A DNA stretch of 50,678 bases from Gloeophyllum trabeum ATCC 11539 (taxonomy: Eukaryota; Basidiomycota; Agaricomycetes; Gloeophyllales; Gloeophyllaceae), in the NCBI RefSeq assembly GCF_000344685.1, contig NW_006920411.1, positions 1,203,975 to 1,254,652 of the forward strand, given 5' to 3'. A program made the translations under genes and the position numbers. The notes under the pieces were generated by a model that ran no database searches, had not been told where the DNA came from, and worked only from the letters and a program-made list of their open reading frames with translations. Below, piece after piece: positions 1 through 11,570 of this stretch. How positions within the stretch are numbered: position 1 is the first letter of the stretch; the number at the start of each line of letters is the position of its first letter.

Positions 1-300
1 GCAAGGGCCAATGCAACTAATTGTGATTGTAGATAGTACATGGATACTCAACTCACAGCCTGGCAAGCCGGTAGACCACGCGAACACAGATAGCATGGGC
101 CACAAGAGCGAAATAGACAATAAAAAAAACCGTTGCATGGGCCCGAATCCAGAAGGCCCTTGCGTAGATGATGCACGCCACAGTGCTGATTGCAAGCTAA
201 TTATGAGCACGCTTGAACCTGGCGGCGCTGTCGTCCATAGCGAGCGGGAGGGGTTAGGTTTCTGTCCCGCGGGGAAACCTAACCATGGCAGATTGATGGC

Positions 301-375
301 AGAGCTTACCAGCCACAGATCTGCTACGTCATCCGAATGGTAGAGCTCACCATGCGCAGATCTGCTACGTCATCC
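301..375. repeat. Imperfect tandem direct repeat, unit about 34 bp, period 41
   Basis: Positions 301-334 and 342-375 read almost the same. Both start agagct and share the 18-base core cagatctgctacgtcatc, with a few differences in between. The copies are separated by a 7-base spacer. The core includes TACGTCA, close to a CRE/ATF-type half site. A role as a duplicated regulator site upstream of THOC3 is an inference. Confidence 0.7.
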
Positions 376-406
376 CATGTGAATTCTGCACGTGCAGCCA
401 TAAGTT

Positions 407-436
407 CGCCGAACGCGTTCGCGAACGCGTTCGGCG
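407..436. promoter_or_regulatory. Perfect 30-bp palindrome holding two MCB (ACGCGT) sites
   Basis: The left half, cgccgaacgcgttcg, is followed by its exact reverse complement with no spacer. ACGCGT occurs at 413-418 and 425-430, mirror-placed about the centre. ACGCGT is the MluI cell-cycle box bound by MBF (Mbp1/Swi6 family) in fungi. The element lies 79-108 bp upstream of the THOC3 start codon. It could be a symmetric regulator site or a cruciform-forming sequence; only the symmetry and the motifs are seen directly. Confidence 0.6.
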
Positions 437-514
437 GGCGAACCTCCCAGTCGACCGGACGTTCTCGACATTTGCCTTCTTTGGCTTCCGCCACAACCTG
501 ATCGCAGCCACACT

Positions 515-1991
515 ATGTCAACCGCGACTGGCAGGAAAGAGGACGAAGATGAGATTCCTCAGCTCGAGAAGCCGCCCTCCCCGCCTCCACATACAACCTT
601 TGCTGCACGAGGAGTTCTTGTATGATCCCCTCTAAACCGAGAAAGAGGCCTTCGCTGAAATACGCTCTTGTTGGCTGGAATGGTACTCGTAGATTCCGAC
701 GTTCTCTGCATTTCGACCTCGAGACATGCGGATTACGTCTTCCCAGGCCATGACCCATGTTGCGTGGAATGCAGACGGGAGAAAACTTGCTGCGGTCGGG
801 ATAGACAGGATCGTGAGGGTGTTCCAGCCAGAGAAAAGCGTGAGTTCCTCCGTGTCCCTCCAGAAACGTGGAAATCTCAGACAAGAGAATATAGTTAGAG
901 ATGCGATCGGCTACCTTGTATTCAGGGGGGCACTCAGACGACGTGGACTACGTAGCCTGGCATCCAATACACTCCGAACTCTTCTGCAGTTCGAGTCAGA
1001 GGGACAGAAGAATCACCTTTTGGGATGCACGACGTATGTCTACACCATTCGATATATTGAATAAAATTAATCTTATGAACCATTGCTTTGCGCAGAGAGC
1101 CGCCACGTTCAGCAGCTGAGCTTGAAGTATTCTCCTTTGGAGGTCATTTATTCTCCCGACGGGCGACGGATTATGTGCGTTTCAACAAATACTCAACTCA
1201 TTTTTTTGGAGTACGGAAAAAGCGGAGATGACACAAAGGAGTCTTGGCACCCTGTCATAAAAGTTGATAAAGGCACCGGAGTAAGTGAGCTCACGTCCCC
1301 GTCGCTGCTATCTCTCAGTCATGATGCTGCGCCTCAAGCATAGTCCAACAGCGTCTACCGCCATATTCAACCATACGGGCGAGGAAATTATCTCCAGTAA
1401 CCACAACACCCATTCGCTGCGTACTCAAGATTACGAAACCTTCTCGGATAAGCAAAGCGTTCCCGCTCACGTTGGTGGATGTTCGACCATTGCCCTTGAC
1501 CCTAGAGGACGGTTGGGCATACTCCTGCTCTGAACATCGTCTGATTCTGACGGTCCTCTAGCTATATAGCGACCGGCAGCTACGACTCCATTGTCAATCT
1601 ATTCGATACGACCGAGTTGATATGTGTCCGCACCATTGCGGCGTGCGAGTACGTCCTTGCTCGAAACTACCTGGATTCCAATGGTGATCCGTCTTCAGTA
1701 ATGCCATCACAGCACTCAGCTTCTCTTACGACGGCGAGTTCTTGGCTATCGCCAATACCGGAACCTATATCGATATTGTAGGTGCTTCTATACTGGAGAC
1801 TGATACATGCTGACCCCGTCTAGTGCGCTACTGAGACCGGCGTGCCTCTTCATAGGGTGCCCGCCCTAGCACCTTCATCTGCGGTGGCTTGGCACCCTTG
1901 GAAACATGCAATTGCTTACTGCGGGCAAACCAAAGCCAGGGAAGGTGGTCCCCCTCCTGCAGCAGTCTTAAGTATTTTCGGCGCGACCTGA
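515..1991 (+). CDS. THO complex subunit 3 (THOC3/TEX1), WD40 protein
   Basis: WD40 beta-propeller subunit of the THO/TREX complex, which couples transcription and splicing to mRNA export in the nucleus. My exon model is 515-619, 693-839, 895-1033, 1096-1280, 1339-1511, 1562-1648, 1699-1777 and 1824-1991; the phases join exactly to give 360 residues, near the family size. After a proline-rich N-terminus come repeats with the family's hallmarks: AMTHVAWNADGRKLA, HSDDVDYVAWHP with ITFWDARQSR, IYSPDGRR, a GSYDSIVNLFD repeat, and FSYDGEFLAIA. The last repeat ends with AVAWHPWKHAIAYCG, typical of TEX1. The 1281-1338 intron uses an unusual AAG acceptor because the nearer TAG would break the frame. 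It faces the membrane-protein gene tail to tail. Family assignment is strong; small exon-edge errors are possible. Confidence 0.9.
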
Positions 1992-2359
1992 GTGAGTACA
2001 TGTGGAAGGCTTCTGCTATTTTGTAAAAGGTGTACTAGGTTAGTGTTCATTTACTGCTCAACATACATACATGTATAGCAGCTACAAGGTCAGCACGGTC
2101 AAGTTCGAACGAGAACCCAGATAAAAGCTGATAATTTTCAAGCAACCCCTCAAGGGACATCATAGCATTTATGATCTAGCAATAAGCATATGAGAGAACT
2201 AGGGCATATAACATCAACAACAGGCAGCGAGTCGTTAGATATTCAAAGCGGATTGCAGAGCGAAAACATTGAAACAAACATTGACAACATAAGATATCAC
2301 GAAAGCATCATGAAAGCGGGACGAAAGAGTTCGTGAGGACTGGGGTATAGCACTCCCGA
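1992..2359. other. Convergent 3' intergenic region
   Basis: This 368-bp gap lies between two genes that end toward each other. It is AT-richer than the flanking coding DNA, as expected for 3' UTRs and terminators of both genes. I see no coding sequence and no exact AATAAA. Confidence 0.5.
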
Positions 2360-5300
2360 TCAACGGAAGTTGTATCCAAAACCGGTGTGCGCACTCTCTG
2401 AGGGAGGGCGCACAACCACGTCAGGTAGGACCTCTGCTTTGCGCAGACCGGCCCTTTCCTTGTTTGTGTCAGACCTGGCAAGCTTCAGCGGCTTCAACCG
2501 TCTGCCAGCAGGTGCGGAGGGATCAGCATTTTCGTCGGTGACGGCTTGCTTCTGGACCTTTGGCTTCTTCCCGAGAGCAAGAGGACGCACGGAAGACACG
2601 CTTCCGCCTTCCAGATTGGTATCCACTTCCTGCAGAAGGGAGAGTGGACGCAAGCCTTTACCAGGGGTACCAACCGGGGTTCCCGATGCTGAATTCCTGG
2701 ACTGAAGCTTGCTCGCCTTGGGCCGAAGAGGTTTGACCATCCGAGACGAGAACCTAGCAAAGCGATCTGACGCGGACGACGGCTCCGGCGAGGATGGAGA
2801 GTCCTCCGACTTGATATATACAATACTGGATCGACGTTTCTCCTTGGGGGTTATAGCGGATGAAGGTGCGGTGTTCTGAACGGCGGCATAAGGATGCGGG
2901 CGATGCTGGTCCGGGGGAGTACTCTCTGCCTGAGGTCCGGAACCTGAGTCGAAGTCGAAGAGGGTCGCGGTAGAGGCTGCAGAAGGGGGAGCCATCATCA
3001 GCTGCTCAAGCAAAGCGTTCATGGAAGAGCGAGCACTGGTCGGTACGTCGGGAGCAGGGACATGCTGGGGTTGATCATATTTGCTGGCCAACATTTTACC
3101 GTCCAAGGGAGCGGTAGAGGGAGGTCGGAGCATTTCATCCTCCTCAGCCACGGTCTTCAGGTTGGTCGAAGAACCGGACTCAGCTCCCAATACAGTATTC
3201 CGTCTGAGGTCCTCCTTCGTAGAGACCGTAACATACTGCCGTGTCTTGCCGTTGAAAGCGCCACTTATCTCTGCCCTCCAGGTGCTGAGGGTGTGGGCGC
3301 CATCTTTTCCGAGACTCAGGCTGGAAGAGAAGAATTTTAGCAAGACATTGGTCGCTCAATTATATAAGCACATACCTAGGCAAGCTGAAATGGTTCTTCT
3401 TATGTCCTGATGTCTTTCTTGCCCTGCCCTGTGCTGTGATAGGAGTGGAATGCATCTCCGGGGAAGAGAACTCTTCATAACTAGAGAAGCCGCCCAACTC
3501 GGCGGGCAAAGACGTGTCCGTGGTCCCATGGCTAGCCTTGGCTCCCTCGATGGCCGGCGGCTGAGGGATCTTCCAATGGTCTCTTATCTTCATGGTACCT
3601 CCGATTTTTAAGCCTGGAACAAGGTGGGGCAGAACTCCCGCCGACAGCACATCAATCTCGTTAATATCCATGTCAGAGATAGCGCTCATGGAAAGCCCAG
3701 AGGAGCGGGACTTGCGGTGCCGAAGGTGAGCCTTCTTGTGACTCTTAAGGCTCTTGATTGTTGGCGGCGTGGGGGGCAGCGGAAGCGTCGGGGGAGGAGT
3801 GAGCGGAGCGGGACCATCACCAACAGCAGAAGACACGGATCTGGTGCGCAGATGGTGCGTCACATGCGTGTCAGCACCAGTAGCACGAGTGGTTGAGGCT
3901 ATATCGTGCGAAGCCCGCCTCTCTGGAGAGGGAGGCACGACGACAGTAGTCGCGATGGCCGAGTAGTGCCTCTGGGCTACCATGATCCTGGTGTTGAAGG
4001 CAGCTGAATCGTCGCCCGACCAGTAGGATGACACCTTGGAGTCCGTCCGCATCCTACCCATCTCAGCCTCGTTCGTCGAACGAGGAGTAGGCGGAACAGT
4101 CTGGTCTCTATCCTCGCGATACTGAATTGGGAGCGGCGGGGTAATTTCGCCGTCCACGGTCTCGATAGGCAGAACAGACAATTTGGGCTTGGGATGCAAC
4201 ATCTCCAAGGCACGCCCGATCTTACCCTTGCCTTCAACTGCTTCCCCTTTGGCCAGCCAAACGTCGGTGCTCCTCCGTCCTTCGACGACAGTCACGCTTC
4301 CGCTGCGTTTATATTCATGGGAGAATGGCGCGATGGTAGATTGCGGGGACGGAGCGCGCATAACCACGGAAGGCGGCTCACTGTAACTGTCAAATAAACC
4401 GGACGGGATAGGCAGTGGTGAGCGGAAGAGCAAGTTCACAGCTAAGATTGGGGAGGACAGAGTAACAGAAAGGACCATGAGCAGGGGCGCGATGGGAGAG
4501 ACGGGCGCAGCTGGGGACACCATGAAGAAGTATGGGAGCGATAGGGCCTATAACCAGCATAAGCGTAATTCAGTAAAGGAAGAATATAGAACGACTGACC
4601 AGAGGAACCCAGATCATAATCAGCCATCCAATTGCGCGATAGACTGATACATCAACATCGTCGGACGGGACATTAGCTAAGGCGGCAAGCCCCTTCTCAG
4701 CCAGGGCAGCGCCTGGGGCGTACCCATAACCACCAAGAACCTTCGCATTGGCAAGTGCCGGCGTGATAGGACGGGAATGGGCCGTGGAAGGACGAGCGTC
4801 AGCAGGCTGGTCGACGAAGGCAGTAGCAGTATCTGGAGTGTGAACGTTCTCCCTGTGTGTCGTAGGGAAAGACCATGCTGAAAGTGTGGCCTTGGTGCCG
4901 GATGATTCAGTGAGCCAGGATGTTTGAGATCCCATGCGAGGAACCGGGTCTCTTCCGTGAAGAGGATCATTACGCCTAAATGGATCAGGATCGGTGTGAG
5001 CAAGGGGATGACTGGTAGATGCAGGACGATAGGGCGAAGGGAGAGGAGGTACCGGGGGGATGGGGGAATCGTGACCGTCATACGGAGTAGCCGGATTGAA
5101 CCAGAAAGAAGACTTATGGGGAATGGAAGGATATGATCCAGTCAAGGGATGCGGCGTGCGGATGGATCCAGCATTTGACGGTCTAGTGGAATGACGAGTG
5201 GTGAAGGACCATGTAGAGATTGAGGCGCGGCGAGAGCCCGCGTCGGATGTGATCCAAGAGCTGCCGTCCCGCAGCGCGTCTATGTCTTCAGTGGCAAACG

Positions 5301-6009
5301 AAGGGCGCGGCTTCTCCTCGACTTCCCTGACCGGCGGCCAAGGATCCGCCTGAGCTTCATGCAGCGCAGTAAGGTTGCGCCGAATCACGATTAGCGTCCC
5401 AATGAGGCAGCCAAACGCAACACTACTCAGAGCTGCAATAGTTACGGAGTAGGTAGTGAGGCCAAGGAAGAATGTGGAGAGGCCAGTACTGGCGAGGACT
5501 CCGGCGATGGCGGTTGAAGTGACTGCGAGAACGAGTGTAGGGGCCCAGAGAACCCAGTGCTTGGCACCGAAAGAGATGGGCCGACCCATGCGGACATGTA
5601 ACAGAGTAATGCCTGCGATGACGAAGAGACAGGCCTGCCTCAAAGTCATTGATAGCCATAATCTGGCCGCTGCACCAGGATCATGGGCTGTTGCGAAGTC
5701 CGCCACTCCTCCAAGGTTCTCACTCACTGCCTGCCAGACAAATACCGCGAGAGCAATCATATCCAGAGAGGCAAGCCAGATATGGCTCTTGTCCGCTGGG
5801 GACAGTGAACCAAAGTTAGGAAGACCGAATTCGGACTAGGGTGATTTCAGCAAGAGGTAAGATCTCTTTGGTAAGCTGGAACTCACAGGAGGAACGCGCC
5901 CACTAAACGGCGAAGGCGGTAGAATGGGAATTATAATACGGAGAATTACGAAAGCCGAGCATATGAACGAGACGAAGGACAGAGCAAGCGTTGGCACGAG
6001 AGGAATCAT
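2360..6009 (-). CDS. Large seven-helix membrane protein with long disordered tail (unknown)
   Basis: I do not recognise a named family; similar Agaricomycete proteins are usually left hypothetical. Exons on the minus strand are 6009-5887, 5835-4600, 4547-3376 and 3320-2360, and phases fit to give 1163 residues. Hydrophobic segments lie near residues 5-30, 60-80, 98-120, 130-153 and 157-185. Then comes a charged Ser/Pro-rich loop of about 250 residues, two more segments near 442-461 and 470-492, and a disordered tail of about 670 residues rich in Ser, Pro and basic patches (for example PLRPKASKLQ). The first segment at the very start could act as a signal anchor. The layout of seven helices with a long loop between helices 5 and 6 resembles a GPCR, but I see no receptor signature. 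Membrane location is well supported, function is not. Confidence 0.75.
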
Positions 6010-6396
6010 GGTTAGCGTAGAATGCGAGTTTCGTTCAACAGTCTTGAAGAGAGCGTCAAGTGCGTGTGGGCGTGAGGGGGCGTAAGGCCTTCGCTAAGCC
6101 TCGAGAGCGAGGAGGCTGCGATTGCAAAAGGTGAGCAGGCGTTGCAAGTGAGACGAGAAAGCAGACAGGCGCAACCGCTAATTATGGATTCGAACACTGG
6201 GACCCACAGCAACAAGCAACTATAAATTCATGCGACGCGTCTCGGGCACGTGCGGGGACGCCATAAATTGTGGACGGCAAGAGTACTCGTACTTCGAGCT
6301 ACTGGGAGACGGAGGATGCTACAGAATGCAATTTATTAGTCAATTCTAAGGTAGGTATGAGTATGCGAGTAATGCTGTATGCAATGTCCAATGCGT
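6010..6396. promoter_or_regulatory. Upstream region of the membrane-protein gene
   Basis: A 387-bp gap between two minus-strand genes, holding the 3' end of PAH1 and the promoter of the membrane protein. An MCB core ACGCGT (6235-6240) and a CACGTG E-box (6247-6252) lie next to each other about 230 bp upstream of the start codon. No coding sequence is seen. A sequence resembling a tRNA B box at 6186-6195 has no A-box partner. Confidence 0.45.
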
Positions 6397-9300
6397 CTAC
6401 AAGAAAGGCACGCTCTCCATCTCTCCCGTCGCAAGCAGGTCTTCATCGAAGGTCGCTTCGTTCGCTTCGTCCCCATTGTCACCTCTGTTGGAGCCATGGT
6501 CCTCGTCATGCTCCTCATCATCGGATCCAAAATGTATGTCCTCGTCGACGGATCCAGGCAGGGATCCGGGCATGCTCTCCATACTCCTCGTGCGCTCTCT
6601 TCTCCGTCGAACCCTTTGCTTCTCTAGGTCATCGTCCTCGTCTTCCGAACCCGAATCCAGATATGTGGAGGATTGCGAGACCGGGCTTTGACTTCGACTT
6701 TCGGGTCCTGGCGAAGACGATCGGGTAAACCCACCAAGGGCGCTGGTGAGCCTCTCGAAGGACGACATCTGCCGAAGAGTAGCGCTCCTCTCGGGCGCTG
6801 CATCCTGTTTCGAGGCATCCGTCGTGGGTGGAGGGAGGGTGAAGTTCTTCATGTTATTTTGGCGACTCCCGACCAGACTAAAGTTCCTCAAGCGAGCAAG
6901 AGTACTTTGGTTGGAGGTGTCTGAGCGGGCACTCAGTGCAGGTGATGGCGGTGTCAAGTCAGGGAGAGGGAATTCTTGCATTGGCGCCTTCCAATAATTG
7001 AAGTCAGTGAACTCGGGGGCCCAGCTCTTATGGATAGGGGGGAACATCTGGTCCACCAGATCAGTCATATGTATATATCTACGTGGATGTCAGACAGACG
7101 CCCATGCAAACAAAGCAGGACGAGCATACGAAGATTTGTAGCCCGCGAGCTCCAGAAGCTCCATCTTCACTTCTCCGTTCGAATCAATTGTGAAAATCTT
7201 TGAACTGGGAACATTCACGCTCCTGTAAGAGAGTGCATCTGTAATCCGATTTCCGAAGCCGGCGTAGAACGGATTTCGCCCTCCGAACAGCCGCTGAATA
7301 TCCCGAAGACATGCCATTTTGAAGACTTCAGGCTTGCGCATGATTACCTCCCTTGTCTCATTTTGAGCCAGCAGTAAGGCAGGCGTACAAGGCGATGACT
7401 TACCGATGTAAAGAGGTGAACAGGCGGTCGGGGCTCATGATAACAGGGCCCTCCGGCAACTGGTAGTCGTTCTGTTTGATACTCTTCAGGTAGTATCTGG
7501 TCGTGTCCGCTTGCCCGATCGCTCGGGACGTCAGATACATGATCTTGTACCCATTCCGGCAAATATCGGTGTAAAGCTTCGCTACTCCCATGTGGGTCCA
7601 GTCACGTCCGATCATTGTGAAGACGTGTCCAAGGGCATCCGACCTATTTTCAGCGACCGATCTGTCAGCCAAAGGAGCAGCAAGGACTGATATATCCAGA
7701 CGTACTTTGTGATAGTTCCATCAATATCAGATATTACAACAAGATCAGTGTAATCCCAGACAAAGATCTTGGCAGTACAAGCTGCAACTCCTGTCGCGGA
7801 CAGGGAAAACGTGATCGTATTAGACCCTGGTTTCAAGTCTAGTTCTTTCTAGAGAGGAACTTCAGACACGAGTAACCGTAGCGACATATAGGTCAGTGAT
7901 ACGCACAAGTTGGTCAGAGCTCAGCCTTAACGTCTTCGCATATCTCTTGCTAGAAGTCTGCGTGCCTTCATCTGTGCGCTTTTCTGGGGGGCCTGAGTCG
8001 AGAATATCCGAGCCGAGTGGCGGGGATGTAGGCACCGAGATGGAGTGCGCGTCGGATTCAGCGGACAGAAGTTCCGGCTCTAGACTTCTATCCCGCTTGG
8101 GTTTCTTCACCGTTTCCTATAATTCACGCACAAAGCAACAAAGCGGCAAAGGCTAAATCATATGCGAAGGCTAGGGGTGACCTCGATCTACTCACAGTAT
8201 GGACCGGCACTGAGTTAATCTCTCGAAGATTTGGCCTACCTCCCTTTCCGCCGATTTCCTGCTTGATCCCACTGGTCGTCCGCGTCCTATTCCACCAGCT
8301 GATCCAGGAAGAAGTCCTTTGTTGAGGCGTCTCTTCAAGCATCGCAACGCCCCTTTCCTCGAGAACAGGCAGAGGCCGCCTCCGATCGTTCGCTGCAATA
8401 ATGACTGTTAGGCCATAACTCAAGTAGTGCAGTGAATTGGCTCACTTGGAGTAGTCGATCCTGATTTATCCTGGAGTGCAGATTCCCGCCATAGAACAAG
8501 GGCGTCCATGAGTGGAGACCCGTCTTGTCGTGTGATGTACCTGTAGTGCACCAGAACGTCAGAATACGAGACCAGATCCGAGTGCATGTATCCATCAGGG
8601 CAAACTCACTTATCACCTGCCCATCTAATGACTAGTCTATCGTCTCGTACAATAGATTCATCTTCCAGAAAAGCGTCGAACGTGACCCTCCCCCCATCGA
8701 ACCTGCGCGCAGCTTCCAGCTCTTCCCCTTGCCATACACCGCTATCATCGTCGTCCACAAGACTCAGCTCGAAATCAATCTGCTGTCCCCCGAAGATATC
8801 CACTTGGAACAAGTAAGGATCTCTGCTGGAAGGCCGTAACCGGGCCCCTGAGCCGAACGCGGTGTCTTCTCTGCTTTGCTTCTGCTCCTCGAGACCTTTC
8901 CGCGTGATCGGTAGATTTCCTCCGACGTCGGGCGGTACGCTGACACTTCGATTCATGTCTAAACTCGCCTTCGATACCGACTCCAACTCCGAGAAACCTT
9001 CGTCGACTTCGGAAAAGAATTCTTGTGCTTTGCCCTTCGACGCAGATCTTACATGATCTGCCACCGGAAACACAGTCCTCGAGAAGTTTGGCTTCACGGG
9101 AGACTTCTGAGGGAATGCACCCCATTCCCATGAATATTCCTCCGTGGGCACCGCGAGCTTACTCGAGCTTGGGCCGGCCGTACTAGCAGTTTGGATGGGC
9201 TGCAAAGGATGTCGACTCGAAGAAACGTAGTCGGACTCGTGTTCCGGCGGGGGTTCGGAGGTGACCCGCATGGTAGGAAACGGTACGGCTTGTGAGCTTT

Positions 9301-10488
9301 CGTCATTAGCATCGCGGTCCTGCAGGGATTCTGGGCTAGGTGCTCCTAGGAGAAGATCCGTCAACTACCGACAACATCCAGAGTCAATGAACCACTCAAC
9401 TGGTAGTATCTAAGATCCGCATAAGTTGGGAAAGCTACTTTCTTGCAGATGAAGAGACTGACATACCTTTGGATGACGAACCAGTGACGGTGCTATCTGA
9501 CCGATCTTTGCTATGCGAGCCATACCCAGAAGCATCGATTACCATGTCTTACGGATATATAACGACAGGGAAGTGGAAGGAAGATAAGTTAGATGTCAGT
9601 CGTAACTCACAGCGGGGGGTAATCTGGGCTCACCGTTGGTATAGACCACATTGACGGGTTCGATATCCCGCTCTCTAATCTGCGGTAACACCTCGTCTCC
9701 TTTGTCGCCCGTAGCACATAGTTCCCCGCTCAGACGTCGTATCCCACCATCCTTCACAGCATTGTGTGCGGCAAGAGCCCTGTCCTTGACCTTCTGTCTA
9801 TTGTCGCGCTCAGTCTCAACAACAGCCTTCACGACCGCCTTGGGGAAAGCAAGCAGAGAGGAGGGGCTGGCAGGTGATTTTAACTCTGCAGGCGAGTCTG
9901 AGGGAGCGTCGAGGCCTTCGGACGAGAGCTCTTGTGATGAAGGTTGAGCATCGAGGTCCAGTGGCTCGGGCTCCTGCATCTCCCGTTTCCCTGACTCTTC
10001 GTCAGCACTTGATTCTTCTCCTTCCCTCTCTTTCGCCCCGAATCGTCCCGCCTTCACCGCGGCGGCATTTGTCTCCCCTGGCTTCGTTGCCTCCAGCAAT
10101 GGGGACGTTATAAGGTCATCAGGGACATCACTTTCCGTCTCAAAGACAAAGAATGCCTCGCCTGCGTCCCCAATTTTCATGTAATATGGTATCTGTCGAC
10201 CATTGACAGAGACATTCACCTGTTATCGGGCGTCAAAGCTGACCTGCTATGAACTTGACCCAAGGCGTTATGACGTACCTTCTTCTCTGCTGGTCGTAGA
10301 ACTTGCCATTTGCCAAAGCGCACATGGAACGGCGAGCAAGCCAGTTCCTCCCCTCCGTCAGGTGCTGGGCGTTTAACCACAATAACATCTATGGCGCCGG
10401 TGAGGGTGGACGGATTGATTGGGGGAAGGTCCTTGTAGTACTGATACGGGGCACTGATTGCGCTGACTGCCCCACGAAGATAGTTCAT
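6397..10488 (-). CDS. PAH1: Phosphatidate phosphatase, lipin family (PAH1/Ned1)
   Basis: Mg-dependent phosphatidate phosphatase that makes diacylglycerol from phosphatidate at the ER and nuclear membrane, controlling the split between storage lipid and phospholipid. The N-lip domain begins at the ATG at 10488 ([21 protein letters not shown]) and continues in exon 10219-9634 ([17 protein letters not shown]). A long acidic, disordered middle follows, then a [10 protein letters not shown] block and the C-lip HAD domain: [20 protein letters not shown] carries the catalytic DxDGT, with an intron directly after it, then [28 protein letters not shown] and [11 protein letters not shown]. The first exons are 10488-10279, 10219-9634 and 9547-9467, and about ten introns break the gene. 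The C-terminus is very acidic (near 6420-6530), like the tail that recruits the Nem1-Spo7 phosphatase in yeast. All key residues look intact. Next upstream is NDUFB9 on the same strand. Confidence 0.95.
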
Positions 10489-11072
10489 CGTCGAGAACGG
10501 CGACGACGGACAGAAGAGAGATGCGTTATAAGAGTCGACCGCAGTGCATGGAATATGGACCCACCTTGTTAACAGCTACCTCGGACTTTACGCTGCGCGA
10601 TCGTGCCGCTCACACGTGCGCATACTGGACTATTTATGCATGTGATTGCCAAACATGACGATGAATCGACGACTTCGTCTCTGGAGTCACCGCTTGTTGT
10701 CGAGGCCACACATATCTACGAGGCTGGACCGACTTATCGAATGTCTGATAAACAAACATACGCCTTATGTATTTTGCACTGGGTAACTGGACGCATCCTA
10801 CCGTATCGAATGAGACCGTACAACCGCAGCTTAAACCAACCCATCCGAAGTTCGAACATGCAACTTCAATCACAGGCTCGAGACACTGACGTCGGATATG
10901 ACGAACCAGAAATGGATATCAAGTTGTCTGTTACAAGTAACAACGAGAGGTCTCCGTGACTTCACCACCGCTCTACATATCTCCGCGTCTGTCCAAACTA
11001 TTAGAGCCTCAGTGGTGGGGAGCTTCATGGTCGATGATGGGAGCGATTGGGGGCTAGAGAAGATAGGTTAGA
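10489..11072. promoter_or_regulatory. PAH1 upstream region
   Basis: This 584-bp gap holds the PAH1 promoter and the 3' end of NDUFB9. A CACGTG E-box lies at 10613-10618, about 125 bp upstream of the PAH1 start. E-boxes are bound by bHLH regulators of lipid and phosphate genes in fungi, so a role here is plausible but only inferred. A 118-codon open frame on the plus strand (10603-10959) has no recognisable protein features and is probably chance. Confidence 0.4.
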
Positions 11073-11570
11073 TCACAATTCGGCGGAAGTTAGTATCGAA
11101 CACACAGGCAGGTTACGCTCCCTGCAGGTACACGTTTCATGAGTAAATGTCAGGCTAGAGTAGGTGATCTCACTTACCATTTGGTACCGCCAGGGAATGG
11201 AGGGGCTAAGTGAGCCGCAGTCAGTCAATCACGAGCACAGGTAATGGCCTGTTTGTAGAGAATGCTCACGAATGTAAGGGTCGGGATGCTGCTTCGCAGC
11301 GAGGTCGGCTTCCGCCTTCGCAAGGATGGTAGCTAGCGCTCTTGGATCGTGCACATCCCTTTCGTATCCAGTTCAACATGATACGCCCACGCTCGGAGCT
11401 TGCTTGCCCAATGCTACTCACCGGTTCCTCTCGAATTCTGCCCTGATTTCGAGGGCCTCAGCACGCCACTTGTCCCTTCGAATCGTCCAGTCTAACGAGT
11501 TCTTCAGGTACCGTTTGTACAGAGACTTGACATAGAGCCTGTGCGCCGAAGAGAAAGCAGACGACGACAT
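11073..11570 (-). CDS. Complex I LYR subunit B22 (NDUFB9-like)
   Basis: Accessory subunit of mitochondrial NADH:ubiquinone oxidoreductase and member of the LYR family, which bind acyl-carrier protein. Exons 11570-11422, 11358-11270, 11205-11178 and 11121-11073 join in phase to give 104 residues. The LYR-type motif sits near residues 10-20 (HRLYVKSLYKRYLKNSLDWT). It is followed by RAEFERNR, then VHDPRALATILAKAEADL and PYIPPPFPGGTKWERN, which are hallmarks of the B22 subunit. The start is set by the conserved MSSSAFSSAHRLY. The last 12 or so residues after the conserved end (NLPVCSILTSAEL) look unlike other members. No separate targeting peptide is seen, as usual in the family. The gene is head to head with RRN3 across 153 bp. 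Confidence 0.9.

Larger units (their letters stand above)
1..514. other. 5' flank of THOC3, no gene seen
   Basis: No coding stretch here has homology I recognise. The short open frame at 11-343 has no recognisable protein character. The region holds an imperfect direct repeat (301-375), a 12-bp palindrome centred on a CACGTG E-box (386-397) and a perfect 30-bp palindrome (407-436), so it is most simply the upstream control region of the THOC3 gene that begins at 515. Anything belonging to a gene further left is not visible. Confidence 0.5.

Noticed and set aside
1339..1343. TAG acceptor at 1341-1343 in THOC3
   Set aside because: Using it shifts the frame; the AAG acceptor ending at 1338 keeps the WD40 sequence in frame.
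6186..6195. GGATTCGAAC, resembling a tRNA B box on the minus strand
   Set aside because: No A box at the right distance and no cloverleaf could be drawn from the flanking bases.
10603..10959. 118-codon plus-strand open frame in the PAH1 upstream gap
   Set aside because: No family resemblance, no splice-compatible continuation and amino-acid use that looks random.
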